This document shows, piece after piece, positions 43,004 to 51,472 of a DNA stretch of 64,000 bases; the first letter of the stretch is position 1; every line of letters starts with the position of its first letter. A model generated the notes under the pieces. That model was given only the letters and a program-made list of their open reading frames with translations. It did not search any database and was not told the DNA's origin. A program made the position numbers and the translations under genes. Source of the DNA: JAISGQ01 sp045604155 (GTDB taxonomy: Bacteria > Bacillota > Clostridia > Oscillospirales > Acutalibacteraceae). The stretch is from contig JAZUNN010000073.1 in assembly GCA_045604155.1 (NCBI GenBank), positions 1-64,000 of the forward strand, written 5' to 3'.

Positions 43004-44836
43004 TTAGTTCTTGCTGATAGCCTTGAACTTACAGTTGTCGATACATACGCCGCACTTTACGCACTTAGCGGTGTCGATTGCAAAGGAAGCAAGCTTATGA
43101 CCCGGTGCGATATAGTCGGTTCTGGTGATAGCAGAAGCGGGGCAGTTCTTAGCGCAGAGGCCGCAGCCGATGCACTTGTCCTGATCAACAACGAAGGAAA
43201 GGAGATCCTTACAGATGCCTGCAGGGCACTTCTTATCAACAATGTGAGCTACATACTCATCACGGAAGAAACGGAGAGTAGAGAGAACGGGGTTGGGAGC
43301 AGTCTGACCGAGACCGCAGAGGGAGTTGGTCTTGATGAACATGCAGAGCTCTTCGAGCTTCTCGATATCTTCGATCTCACCCTTACCCTTGGTGATTCTG
43401 TCGAGGATCTCGTACATTCTTCTGGTACCGATACGGCAGGGAGTACACTTACCGCAGGACTCATCAACAGTGAAGTCGAGGAAGAACTTAGCGATATCAA
43501 CCATACAGTTGTCCTCGACCATGACGATAAGACCGCCGGAACCGATCATAGCGCCGATAGATGCGAGAGAATCGTAATCAAGGGGAATGTCGATATATTC
43601 AGCAGGTACGCATGCGCCGGAAGGTCCGCCGAGCTGTGCAGCCTTGAACTTCTTGCCGTTTGCTACGCCGCCGCCGATTTCATTGATAACGGTGGAAAGG
43701 GGAGTACCCATGGGGATCTCAACGAGACCGGTGTTGTTGATCTTACCGCCGAGAGCGAATACCTTGGTACCTGCAGCCTTCTCGCTTCCGAGAGAAGCAA
43801 ACCACTTGCCGCCCTTGAGGATGATCTGGGGGATGTTTGCATAGGACTCAACATTGTTGAGAACAGTGGGCTTGCCGAAGAGACCCTTGACTGCGGGGAA
43901 AGGAGGACGGGGTCTGGGCTCACCACGGTTGCCCTCGATGGAGGTCATAAGAGAGGTTTCCTCACCGCATACGAATGCGCCTGCACCGAAGCGGAGCTCG
44001 AGGTTGAAGTTGAAGCCTGTACCGAAGATGTCCTCACCGAGCAGACCGTACTCACGAGCCTGACCGATAGCAACTTCAAGTCTGTGGATAGCGATGGGGT
44101 ACTCAGCACGAACATAGATATAACCCTGAGATGCGCCGATAGCATAGCCTGCGATAGCCATTGCTTCGATTACAGCATGGGGGTCACCTTCGAGGATGGA
44201 ACGGTCCATGAATGCACCGGGGTCACCTTCGTCAGCGTTACAGCAGACATACTTCTGGTCTGCCTGGTTTGCTGCTGCGAAGCTCCACTTAAGACCGGTG
44301 GGGAATCCGCCGCCGCCACGGCCACGAAGACCAGAATCCTTGACAACCTGGATAACTTCCTCAGGAGTCATTTCGGTAAGAACCTTACCGAGTGCCTGAT
44401 AACCGTCCATAGCGATGTACTCGTCGATTACTTCAGGGTTGATAAGACCGCAGTTACGAAGAGCAACTCTCTTCTGGGAGCGGTAGAAATTGGTGTCGTT
44501 AAGAGAGGTATGTCTGCCGGCAGCCTCTGCCTTTTCCTTGACCTCTGCGGGAACGTCAGCATAAACAAGACGCTCTACGATACGGCCCTTAAGGAGATGC
44601 TCCTTGACGATAACCTCAACGTCCTCAACGGTAACATTGCTGTAGAATACGCCTTCGGGGTATACAACAACAACGGGACCGAGAGCACAAAGACCGAAGC
44701 AGCCGGTCTGAACGAGCTTTACCTCTTCAGCAAGACCTGTTGCTGCGAGGTGCTCATTGAATGCTGCCTGAATTTTAACACTGCCGGAGGAAGTACAACC
44801 GGTACCTCCGCAGATAAGCACTTCAGCACGAATCAT
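43004..44836 (-). CDS. NuoF-like NAD(P)H/FMN subunit of the hydrogenase (HndC/HydB type)
   Basis: The 610-residue protein has an N-terminal thioredoxin-like [2Fe-2S] domain (CGGTGCTSSG, TGCFGLCALGP), the NADH/FMN Rossmann-like domain with GRGGGGFPTG, the cluster motif ESCGKCTPCRIG, and two C-terminal [4Fe-4S] clusters (CIGCGLCAKNC, CVKCGVCIDNC). This is the HydB architecture, where bifurcation takes place. It lies 18 bases upstream of hydA. Confidence 0.96.
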   Translation of the reverse strand: MIRAEVLICGGTGCTSSGSVKIQAAFNEHLAATGLAEEVKLVQTGCFGLCALGPVVVVYPEGVFYSNVTVEDVEVIVKEHLLKGRIVERLVYADVPAEVKEKAEAAGRHTSLNDTNFYRSQKRVALRNCGLINPEVIDEYIAMDGYQALGKVLTEMTPEEVIQVVKDSGLRGRGGGGFPTGLKWSFAAANQADQKYVCCNADEGDPGAFMDRSILEGDPHAVIEAMAIAGYAIGASQGYIYVRAEYPIAIHRLEVAIGQAREYGLLGEDIFGTGFNFNLELRFGAGAFVCGEETSLMTSIEGNRGEPRPRPPFPAVKGLFGKPTVLNNVESYANIPQIILKGGKWFASLGSEKAAGTKVFALGGKINNTGLVEIPMGTPLSTVINEIGGGVANGKKFKAAQLGGPSGACVPAEYIDIPLDYDSLASIGAMIGSGGLIVMVEDNCMVDIAKFFLDFTVDESCGKCTPCRIGTRRMYEILDRITKGKGEIEDIEKLEELCMFIKTNSLCGLGQTAPNPVLSTLRFFRDEYVAHIVDKKCPAGICKDLLSFVVDQDKCIGCGLCAKNCPASAITRTDYIAPGHKLASFAIDTAKCVKCGVCIDNCKFKAISKN

Positions 44837-44852
44837 TTGTCAGTTCCTCCTC

Positions 44853-45224
44853 TTATTTTGCAACGTTGTTGATGGTGTACTCAGCGACGACGTTACCGTT
44901 CTTGAGGTGCTCCTCAATTACACGTGCAGCCTTCTCTGCGTCCATCTTGACGTAGGTGGTCTTCTCTGTGTCGGAGGTGTATACCTCGACAACGGGCTCA
45001 TACTGGCAGATGCCGATGCAGCCTGTCTGGGTTACGCTGACCTTGTCAGCAAGTCCTGCGTTTGCTACGCCCTCAACAAAAGCTGCGAGAACGGGACGTG
45101 CGCCTGCTGCGATACCGCAGGTAGCCATACCGACGACTACACGGATTTCACCGGAACCTTCACGGATAACAACCTTACCCTTCATGCGTTCCTTGATTGC
45201 AGCGAGTTCCGCTAAAGATTTCAT
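44853..45224 (-). CDS. Thioredoxin-like [2Fe-2S] ferredoxin subunit (HndB type)
   Basis: The 123-residue protein has cysteines in MATCGIAAGARPV and TQTGCIGICQYEP, the four-cysteine pattern of thioredoxin-like ferredoxins, although the first pair is spaced unusually. Such small subunits (HndB) accompany NADP-reducing hydrogenases. It lies 16 bases upstream of the NuoF-like gene. Confidence 0.88.
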   Translation of the reverse strand: MKSLAELAAIKERMKGKVVIREGSGEIRVVVGMATCGIAAGARPVLAAFVEGVANAGLADKVSVTQTGCIGICQYEPVVEVYTSDTEKTTYVKMDAEKAARVIEEHLKNGNVVAEYTINNVAK

Positions 45225-45250
45225 AATATAACATTCCTTTCCGAATAATA

Positions 45251-45820
45251 TTATAAAGATTTTATTTCGTAACCGGACTCGGTGTACTGTTCCCTGAGGA
45301 ACTCTCCGATCCAGGCTATTACCTCTGCGCTGTCGAGCGGTACATCACCCAGTATTTCACGCATCTGGCGTGTATCGAGGGAAGTCTCCCCCTTCGGGTG
45401 GGTATGCTCGAAAACGAATTCTATATCGGGTGAGCCGTGGATCAGTGTTGTTATAGTTGATACTATATCACCGAGCGGCACATAGTCGATATGATCGGTG
45501 TGGAAGAATGCCGAAAGAGTCGTTCCGTGACTCTCCTTCGATAGCTCCTCGGAAACGGATTCTATGGTGAGATTACCGCCTGTCTGCTCTGCCGCAAGCT
45601 TAAGAAAGGAGATTCCCATTCCAACGGGTCTTGTTGTCCTCGTTGTAACAAAGGGATCTGTAACCTTTCTGAGAAACTCAGGCTTCATACCGCAGCCGTC
45701 GTCGGTAATTGTAAAGCGCATAGTGTTTTCTGTTTCCTCAAGGACGATGGTGATGAGCTTGGCTCTCGCCTTGACTGAGTTTTCTGCTATATCGAGAATA
45801 TTAAGGGATAATTCTTTCAT
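45251..45820 (-). CDS. GHKL-type ATPase / histidine kinase-like protein
   Basis: The 189-residue protein consists of an N-box (LNILDIAENSVKARA), a G1 box (ITDDGCGM), a G2-like PVGMGISFLKLAAEQTGG and a variable C-terminal 70 residues. It has no dimerisation/phosphoacceptor domain of its own. Proteins like this occur in clostridial hydrogenase operons. It overlaps the PHP gene by 4 bases. It may act as a kinase or switch with the sensory hydrogenase. Confidence 0.88.
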   Translation of the reverse strand: MKELSLNILDIAENSVKARAKLITIVLEETENTMRFTITDDGCGMKPEFLRKVTDPFVTTRTTRPVGMGISFLKLAAEQTGGNLTIESVSEELSKESHGTTLSAFFHTDHIDYVPLGDIVSTITTLIHGSPDIEFVFEHTHPKGETSLDTRQMREILGDVPLDSAEVIAWIGEFLREQYTESGYEIKSL

Positions 45821-46551
45821 TGTCCTCTCAGCACCTTAAAAAGCTGTTTTCTGACAAAGTCGCCGCTGTAGGGCTCATCCTCGATCTCAAGAAATGCTTC
45901 CGCATCTCTTAAATCCATAAGGTTGTGAGCATCCGATCCAACTAACATTTTCATGTTCCGAAGCATCGGGAATCTCTCTGCATATTCCTCGTACTTGTCA
46001 CCGTTGTGCAACTCAAAACAGCTGAACACGGGAGTTTCGGGGAACACACCGAGTGTGGCGACAATGCCGTTTGAAGTGCGGTCGATATGGGCAGGATAAC
46101 AGATTCCGCTGAATCTCTCCACCACCTCGGGCACTTCATCAATGGAGATATCCGTTGCAGTTATCAGAAGGTCAGGTTCTTCCGAGATGAAGTTGTCCTC
46201 ATCATCGAGAATCTGCTGATGACCGAACAGATCCGGTCTGTTTGCTATCCTCATTCTCCGCTTGTCTATTTCATCATTGAATGCCAGAGCATCCTCAAGA
46301 TTTTCAAACAGGCAGACAACGTGGATATCTTCCATTGTGGTAAGTTCCATACCTGCTATGGGGATAACTCCGTACCTCTTTGCCGCCGTATAGAAGGCAG
46401 GACAGTTGCGGCAGGTGTTATGGTCTGTCAGTGCGGCTATCTGTATGCCGTTTATGGCACACATTCCGGCTACGCTGTTGGGCGTGCTTTCATCCTCACC
46501 GCAGGGCGACAGGCAGGAATGGATATGAAAGTCATAATAATACTTTCCCAT
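45817..46551 (-). CDS. PHP-domain phosphoesterase-like protein
   Basis: The 244-residue protein opens with YDFHIHSCLSPCGEDE and continues with AALTDHNTCRN, CYPAHIDR and LVGSDAHNL, the four metal-binding motifs of PHP phosphoesterases. It could hydrolyse a phosphoester, perhaps a phosphoprotein or signalling molecule; the substrate is unknown. It is placed between the DRTGG and GHKL genes. Confidence 0.9.
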   Translation of the reverse strand: MGKYYYDFHIHSCLSPCGEDESTPNSVAGMCAINGIQIAALTDHNTCRNCPAFYTAAKRYGVIPIAGMELTTMEDIHVVCLFENLEDALAFNDEIDKRRMRIANRPDLFGHQQILDDEDNFISEEPDLLITATDISIDEVPEVVERFSGICYPAHIDRTSNGIVATLGVFPETPVFSCFELHNGDKYEEYAERFPMLRNMKMLVGSDAHNLMDLRDAEAFLEIEDEPYSGDFVRKQLFKVLRGQ

Positions 46552-46554
46552 GGC

Positions 46555-46881
46555 TTAAAGAACAGAGGCTACGAGAGCGGCAAGGTCGAAAGCTGACTTT
46601 TCGGAAGAAAGAATATTTATTCCTTTTCCTTCTGCCAGAGCTTTAAGCCCCTCGTCAATCTCAACGCTTTCCGCAAGGATTATGCAGGATACATCCGTAA
46701 GGGTTGCAACAGCGCAGATATTGGCGTTGCTCATTATGGTTATCCATGCATTCCCGCTTTCTGCCTTGCTCATTACCCAGCTGAGCAGATCGCCTATGTA
46801 TCCGCCCTCTATTTCCCTTTCGGGATTTGGGAGAGAAAGCACTTTAAGACCCTTTTCAGAGGCAAACTGTGCTACAGTCAT
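46555..46881 (-). CDS. DRTGG-domain protein 1
   Basis: The 108-residue protein resembles a single DRTGG domain: GYIGDLLSWVMSKAESGNAWITIMSN and CIILAESVEIDEGL are typical. These domains also occur in Pta and CBS-pyrophosphatases, and their role is unclear. It fits tightly between the sensory hydrogenase and PHP genes, with 3-base gaps. Confidence 0.82.
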   Translation of the reverse strand: MTVAQFASEKGLKVLSLPNPEREIEGGYIGDLLSWVMSKAESGNAWITIMSNANICAVATLTDVSCIILAESVEIDEGLKALAEGKGINILSSEKSAFDLAALVASVL

Positions 46882-46884
46882 ATT

Positions 46885-48171
46885 TTAAGCCTCCTCGTTT
46901 TTATTCTTGCTTTCAAGATACGCCTTCAGCTCATCTCTCATACCTATTATACAGTCTGAGAGCTCAGCCTTTCCCTTTACAACGTCTTCGGCAAAGGCTC
47001 GGCAGGTAGGTGCTCCGCAGGTTCCGCAGTCAATGCCGGGAAGGCTTTCACGCACCCTCTGAATCTCTGCCATCATTCTGATGGAAGCGCCTATGTTGCC
47101 TGCCAGACGATTTACCGGCGGGAATGCAGGTGTCGTATCAAAGAAGCAGTTTTCGGGGATATATTCGTCGTCGATTATGGTATTCTGTGAAACCGGCATA
47201 TACTTTCTCAGGGTCTGGAGTCGTGCCTTTGCTATGTAGGGGTTTTCAACCGTCATAACTCCGCCGACGCAGCCGCCGGGGCAGGCATTGAGCTCGATAA
47301 ACTCAAGCTGAGGCATATTTCCCGTTTCTATCATATCGAGAACTTTTGTTACGTTGTCAATTCCGTCAGCAGCAAGATAACGCTCGTTGAAGATTGCGGA
47401 AGCTTCACCGCCGGTTGTTGCCCAGCCGACGCCGATTTTGCCCGACTGTGCAATCTGAGCGGGAGTGTTTTCCCTCTTCATTACGTTGAGAAGCAGGAAG
47501 TAAACATCGTTTACTGCGATTACCTCATCAACCTGACTGCGTTTTCCGCTGATGCCGTTTGTAACATAACTTGCCTTCGCAGGACACGGGGAGATGAAGA
47601 ACACTCCGATATCGGAATCGGAAAGCTCAGGATGCTCCGCCTTTGCCTTCTGACGTGCTTTTATTGCAGCCAGCTCCACGGGAGGGAGCAGAGGCATTAC
47701 ATGATCTATAAGCGAAGGAAATCTTGTCTGTATAAGTCTGACGACCGCAGGGCAGGCAGAGCTTATAACCGGCTTTACCACCATGTCGGTGTGGAGGTAC
47801 ATTCTGGTGTAGCCTGAAATTGTTTCCGCTGCAGCAGAAACCTCATATACATCGTCGAAACCTATTTTTAGAAGTCCATCCAGGACGTAGTCCACATCGT
47901 CGAGAGCGTCAAACTGGCCGTAAAGTGTAGGTGCCGGAAGGGCTATCTTCCACTTGTAATCATCCAGCTTGTCGAACTTGCTGTGGACGGGCTTTTTCGC
48001 ATGGTGTGTACAGACACGGATGCACTGTCCGCAGTCTATGCATCTCTCCGCACTGATTTCAGCCTTGCCGCCCCGGATTCTGATTGCCTCCGTGGGGCAG
48101 TGCTTCATGCAGGCGGTACAGCCGTGACATTTCTGCGGATCGAGAGATACCGAATGTTTGTAATCATTCAT
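46885..48171 (-). CDS. Sensory-type [FeFe]-hydrogenase-like protein (HydS-like)
   Basis: The 428-residue protein has two N-terminal [4Fe-4S] clusters (CHGCTACMKHC, CIDCGQCIRVC), an H-cluster domain and a C-terminal DCGTCGAPTCRAFAED cluster. H-cluster ligands are kept (ACPAVV, SPCPAK, NACPGGC), but the proton-transfer cysteine is Ala (SSACP instead of TSCCP), and the Met and Glu of MPCxxKxxE are Ser and Tyr. Loss of the proton path with retention of the cluster is the hallmark of sensory hydrogenases. It is flanked by GHKL and DRTGG genes, its likely output partners. Confidence 0.85.
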   Translation of the reverse strand: MNDYKHSVSLDPQKCHGCTACMKHCPTEAIRIRGGKAEISAERCIDCGQCIRVCTHHAKKPVHSKFDKLDDYKWKIALPAPTLYGQFDALDDVDYVLDGLLKIGFDDVYEVSAAAETISGYTRMYLHTDMVVKPVISSACPAVVRLIQTRFPSLIDHVMPLLPPVELAAIKARQKAKAEHPELSDSDIGVFFISPCPAKASYVTNGISGKRSQVDEVIAVNDVYFLLLNVMKRENTPAQIAQSGKIGVGWATTGGEASAIFNERYLAADGIDNVTKVLDMIETGNMPQLEFIELNACPGGCVGGVMTVENPYIAKARLQTLRKYMPVSQNTIIDDEYIPENCFFDTTPAFPPVNRLAGNIGASIRMMAEIQRVRESLPGIDCGTCGAPTCRAFAEDVVKGKAELSDCIIGMRDELKAYLESKNKNEEA

Positions 48172-48173
48172 AA

Positions 48174-48596
48174 TCAGAAATTGACGCGCATTGTAATTGT
48201 AGTGCCGCGTCCTACCTCCGTATCGATTCTCATCTCATCGGTGTAGTTTTTCATGTTCGGCAGACCCATTCCGGCGCCGAAGCCGAGGGAACGGATATTG
48301 TCGGGGGCTGTTGAAAAGCCTTCCTTCATGGCAAGCTCCACATCGGGGATGCCGGGGCCGCTGTCTGCGAGGATGATCTCAATGCCGTCCTCATAGACTA
48401 TTACGTCTGCGGTTCCTCCGTCTGCGTGGATGACCATGTTAATCTCACCCTCGTACATTGCGATGGAAACTCTGCGGTAAATTTCGGGTGATATTCCCAT
48501 TTCACGCAGGCTTTTCTTTACCATGACAGATGCCTGACCTGCCGAGGTGAAGTTATCGCCGTCTACGTCGTAATGAAATTTAACAAGCTCGCTCAT
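48174..48596 (-). CDS. RsbW-like anti-sigma/serine kinase-type GHKL ATPase
   Basis: The 140-residue protein has VSIAMYEGEINMVIHADGG (N-box; the usual Asn is present), ILADSGPGIPD (G1) and SLGFGAGMGLPNMKNY (G2) of RsbW/SpoIIAB-type ATPases. It is next to the sensory hydrogenase (2-base gap) and a DRTGG gene (stop and start abut), suggesting a partner-switching output of redox or H2 sensing. This role is inferred from context. Confidence 0.88.
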   Translation of the reverse strand: MSELVKFHYDVDGDNFTSAGQASVMVKKSLREMGISPEIYRRVSIAMYEGEINMVIHADGGTADVIVYEDGIEIILADSGPGIPDVELAMKEGFSTAPDNIRSLGFGAGMGLPNMKNYTDEMRIDTEVGRGTTITMRVNF

Positions 48597-48956
48597 TTAC
48601 TTACCCACCTTCCTTGCGGTGCCGGTAAGTCCGTTGGAGTAGAGCAGTCCGCATGCATCATACATACGTGTTTCTGTGGAAAGAAGAACTATACCGTGAT
48701 CGATTGCCAGCTGTATCATTTCCTCTGTGGGCTTCTTGTTGCGCACGAAAACGATGCACACCATATCCATCATTTCCGCTGTTCTGATAACCTGTGCATT
48801 TACAAGCCCTGTGAGCAGCACAGCCTGGTCCTTGACATATGCGAGAACATCACTCATCATATCGCTTCCGCAGGCGGAATATACATGATGACCGAGCATT
48901 TCTTCGTTACAAAGAACTTCTGCTTTGAGCAGCTCCTGAATGGTACAGATTTTCAT
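48597..48956 (-). CDS. DRTGG-domain protein 2
   Basis: The 119-residue protein resembles a DRTGG domain (GHHVYSACGSDMMSDVLAYV, AVLLTGLVNAQVIRTAEMMD, GIVLLSTETRMYDACGLLY). It is a distant paralogue of the product of 46555-46881. It is the second gene of the operon, after the NuoE-like subunit. Confidence 0.82.
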   Translation of the reverse strand: MKICTIQELLKAEVLCNEEMLGHHVYSACGSDMMSDVLAYVKDQAVLLTGLVNAQVIRTAEMMDMVCIVFVRNKKPTEEMIQLAIDHGIVLLSTETRMYDACGLLYSNGLTGTARKVGK

Positions 48957-48982
48957 TCTAAATTCCTCTTATCTCGTGAAGA

Positions 48983-49477
48983 TTATTCGTACTTTGCGAG
49001 AATGCCGGGGATATCGTCTGCAGTAAGTCTTCCGTAAACATCATCGTTTACGGTGAGAACGGGAGCAAGTCCGCAGGCACCGATGCAGCGGCAGGCGGTG
49101 AGGGAGAACTTTCCGTCTGAAGAGCACTCCTCGGGACGAACGCCTGTAATCTCGGTGATCTTGTCAACGAGAGCCTGTGCACCCTTTACGTAGCAAGCGG
49201 TACCGAGGCATACGGAGATGTGATACTTACCCTTGGGGGAAAGTGCGAACTGTGAATAGAAGGTTGCTACACCGTAGACCTTCTCAAGGGGCTCATTAAG
49301 ACCCTCTGCAACCATGAGCTGAACCTCATAGGGCAGATAACCGTAGATCTCCTGAGCTGCCTGAAGGACGGGCATGACGGCACCTTTCTGCTCCTTGTGA
49401 GCTTCGATAGCTGCCATCAGTTTTGCCTTCTGCTCTTCTGTTCCGTTGAAGGGCAGATTGCTGATGATTTTGCGCAT
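48983..49477 (-). CDS. NuoE-like [2Fe-2S] subunit of the hydrogenase (HndA/HydC type)
   Basis: The 164-residue protein carries the four cysteines of the thioredoxin-like [2Fe-2S] cluster in SVCLGTACYVKG and CRCIGACGLAP. VYGVATFYSQF is a family landmark. AAGGAGG supports the ATG at 49477. It is first in the ten-gene operon, while its partner subunits come last. Confidence 0.95.
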   Translation of the reverse strand: MRKIISNLPFNGTEEQKAKLMAAIEAHKEQKGAVMPVLQAAQEIYGYLPYEVQLMVAEGLNEPLEKVYGVATFYSQFALSPKGKYHISVCLGTACYVKGAQALVDKITEITGVRPEECSSDGKFSLTACRCIGACGLAPVLTVNDDVYGRLTADDIPGILAKYE

Positions 49478-49552
49478 TATATTTCCTCCTTGCAAAAATG
49501 GAAATTGTAGGGATAGGGGTACACTTTAAAAAAGATACACCCAAACAGCTTA

Positions 49553-49561
49553 ATTATAGCA
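49553..49561 (-). promoter_or_regulatory. Extended -10 of the hydrogenase operon
   Basis: Read leftward, TGCTATAAT is an extended -10 element about 70 bases before the first start codon. No good -35 is at the usual distance, which suggests activator control or reliance on the TG extension. Confidence 0.55.
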
Positions 49562-49722
49562 GAGTTTGTCGCCAAATGCTATACTTAGATTGATTATTTT
49601 TTGTCAAAAGCCGATTTTTAGTTCTATTTCGTCAATGTGACCATCATAAATCCGATTTATTGGGTATAATGTACACATTCAAACATCGTTTCTTTCTGCG
49701 TTAAATCATGATTTTAACTGAT

Positions 49723-49751
49723 TTTGCATATTTTTTAATTTTTTATACAAT
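49723..49751 (+). promoter_or_regulatory. Promoter of the lipid operon
   Basis: TTTGCA (49723-49728), a 17-base spacer and TACAAT (49746-49751). Transcription would begin near 49758, leaving a leader of about 70 bases if plsC starts at 49827. Confidence 0.6.
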
Positions 49752-49826
49752 TTATCGGTTTTGTGTGTTGAATTATCGGCAAAAATATGTTTTAATTTTT
49801 CTGTATTTCGGGCGAAAAGAGGTGTT

Positions 49827-50471
49827 ATTACGGGAAAGGTCAAGCTTTTATGGGGCAAGTTCATATCAGAATGCATACGCAAATTTATCCTCGTATTCCA
49901 CCGTCCTGATATTATAAATTTTGAGAAAGCTGACATTGGCGAAGCGGTGATATATGTTTCAAATCACATCGATTACCGTGACGGTCAGTTTGTCCTCACT
50001 GCTCTCGGCAAAAAGCTTTGGCCTCGTACACTTGCCGCAAAGGAATGGTGTGACAAGTTTCTTTTAAGCCCCGTAATGACCGCTGTGGGATGTATCCCCA
50101 TTGACCGTAATTCCGGTGATATCGGCTGGCTGCGTGAATGCCGTCGCTGTGCTTCTTCCGGCAGAAGTCTTCTCATCTTCCCCGAAGGAACAACCACCCA
50201 CGAAGATACCGTGCAGGACTTCAAGGCAGGTTTCATCCTTGTTGCCCGCACCTGCAATCTTAAGATTATCCCCGTATGGCACGGTCCCTGCAGAATGTTT
50301 CGCAGGACTCCCGTTGTCATAGGCGATGCATATTCTCTCTCCCATGACCTTGCGATGACTGCCGAAGGTTTTGAAAAAGAGTGCGAGAGATTTCGTGAGA
50401 TAGTTTCAGGTCTTGCCTCTGAATATATTCCGTACAAGGAGCGAAAGCGAAATGGAAAAAATCATAATTGA
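49827..50471 (+). CDS. plsC: 1-acyl-sn-glycerol-3-phosphate acyltransferase (PlsC-like), probable AUU start
   Basis: PlsC adds the second acyl chain in phosphatidic acid synthesis. The acceptor-site motif NHIDYRD (NHxxxxD), PIDRNSGD and FPEGTT are all present. The frame is open from 49761 (a TTG), but no ATG, GTG or TTG lies near the ribosome binding site AAAGAGGTG at 49816-49824; the next codons are GTT and ATT. I place the start at the ATT at 49827, giving 214 residues. The alternative is a nearly leaderless TTG at 49761, which would add 22 residues unlike the family. It overlaps plsX by 20 bases. Confidence 0.85.
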   Translation: MTGKVKLLWGKFISECIRKFILVFHRPDIINFEKADIGEAVIYVSNHIDYRDGQFVLTALGKKLWPRTLAAKEWCDKFLLSPVMTAVGCIPIDRNSGDIGWLRECRRCASSGRSLLIFPEGTTTHEDTVQDFKAGFILVARTCNLKIIPVWHGPCRMFRRTPVVIGDAYSLSHDLAMTAEGFEKECERFREIVSGLASEYIPYKERKRNGKNHN

Positions 50472-51453
50472 TGCCTTTGGCTGTGACTCTCCCGATTCAA
50501 TTATCAAGGGTGTCGCTTCGTGCCTTCAGGCTATCCCTGATATATCCATTATTCTTTGCGGTGACAGGGAGTATATTGAAAGTCAGCTTTCTGCATATGA
50601 ATATGACAGTGAGCGTCTTGAAATACTTAATGCTCCTCAGATAATTTCAAATGATGACGACCCGAGAAAAGCCCTTCTTCAGAAACGTAATTCTTCTCTT
50701 ATCGCAGGTATGACCCGCCTGAAAACAGACGGTGAGGCCGTGGGAATGATAACCGCCGGCAGCACCGGTGCGGCTATTCTTTCAAGTGCTGTGTATCTTG
50801 GACGTCTTCCCGGCGTTGAAGCACCTGCTCTTGCAGCTCACCTGCCTTCCAAAAAGGAAGGTCACTACGTCATCATGCTGGACTGCGGTGCAGCTGTTGA
50901 TGTTGCTCCCGAGCAGATGAAGCCCTTTACCCTTTTAGGCTGTGCTCTCTCCGAAAGCTTTGTGGGAGTCGAAAATCCCCGTGTGGCCGTTGTTTCTGTA
51001 GGTACCGAGGACAGCAAGGGAAATGCTTTCTCCAAAAAGGTTTTCTCTTATCTTAAGGAGATGCCCATAAACTTTGCCGGCAACATGGAGGCCCGTGATG
51101 CTCTTTCCGGCAATTACGATGTTCTCGTCTGTGACGGTTTTTCAGGCAATGTTCTTCTCAAGGGTACCGAGGGTGCTGCGCTTTTCGTCGTTGAAAAATT
51201 CATCGAAGCTCTTAAAAAGAATCTCCCCGAGGGTGTTGACGGCAGCTTTATAAAAAAGGCTGTCGGAGATGTTCTTTGTCAGATAGACCTGTCCTCCAAC
51301 GGAGGTGCTATGATACTGGGCACAATAAAGCCCGTAATCAAGGCTCACGGCAACTCAAACGAACAGTCTGTTCTTTCCTGTGTTCGTCAGTTGCTTAAAA
51401 TACATAAAGGCGGCTATGTTGAGCGTGCCGCAAAACTTTTTGAAAAAATATGA
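50452..51453 (+). CDS. plsX: Phosphate acyltransferase PlsX
   Basis: PlsX interconverts acyl-ACP and acyl-phosphate, the acyl donor for glycerol-3-phosphate acylation. The 333-residue protein shows IIIDAFGCDSPDSIIKG, ITAGSTGAA, MLDCGAAVDV and VCDGFSGNVLLKGTEG, all conserved in PlsX. The first motif has AFGCD where most have AMGGD. AAGGAG precedes the ATG inside the end of plsC. The downstream DegV and FakA genes supply acyl-phosphate from free fatty acids. Confidence 0.95.
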   Translation: MEKIIIDAFGCDSPDSIIKGVASCLQAIPDISIILCGDREYIESQLSAYEYDSERLEILNAPQIISNDDDPRKALLQKRNSSLIAGMTRLKTDGEAVGMITAGSTGAAILSSAVYLGRLPGVEAPALAAHLPSKKEGHYVIMLDCGAAVDVAPEQMKPFTLLGCALSESFVGVENPRVAVVSVGTEDSKGNAFSKKVFSYLKEMPINFAGNMEARDALSGNYDVLVCDGFSGNVLLKGTEGAALFVVEKFIEALKKNLPEGVDGSFIKKAVGDVLCQIDLSSNGGAMILGTIKPVIKAHGNSNEQSVLSCVRQLLKIHKGGYVERAAKLFEKI

Positions 51454-51472
51454 TGCAAAGGAGAAAAGAGTT

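Larger units (their letters stand above)
49478..49826. other. Divergent regulatory region of hydrogenase and lipid operons
   Basis: About 350 bases, very AT-rich. It contains the leftward extended -10 (49553-49561) and the rightward promoter (49723-49751). I looked for a Rex operator of the TTGTTAA-N4-TTAACAA type and saw none. No gene is visible on either strand. Confidence 0.6.

Noticed and set aside
42296..44872. An 858-codon open frame on the plus strand
   Set aside because: It lies antisense to the clearly recognisable hydA and NuoF-like genes, has no ribosome binding site or recognisable domain, and its composition is that expected from the reverse of GC-rich codon usage.
49478..49826. 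Rex (NADH-sensing) operator before the hydrogenase operon
   Set aside because: I searched for the TTGTTAA-N4-TTAACAA form on both strands and found no acceptable match.
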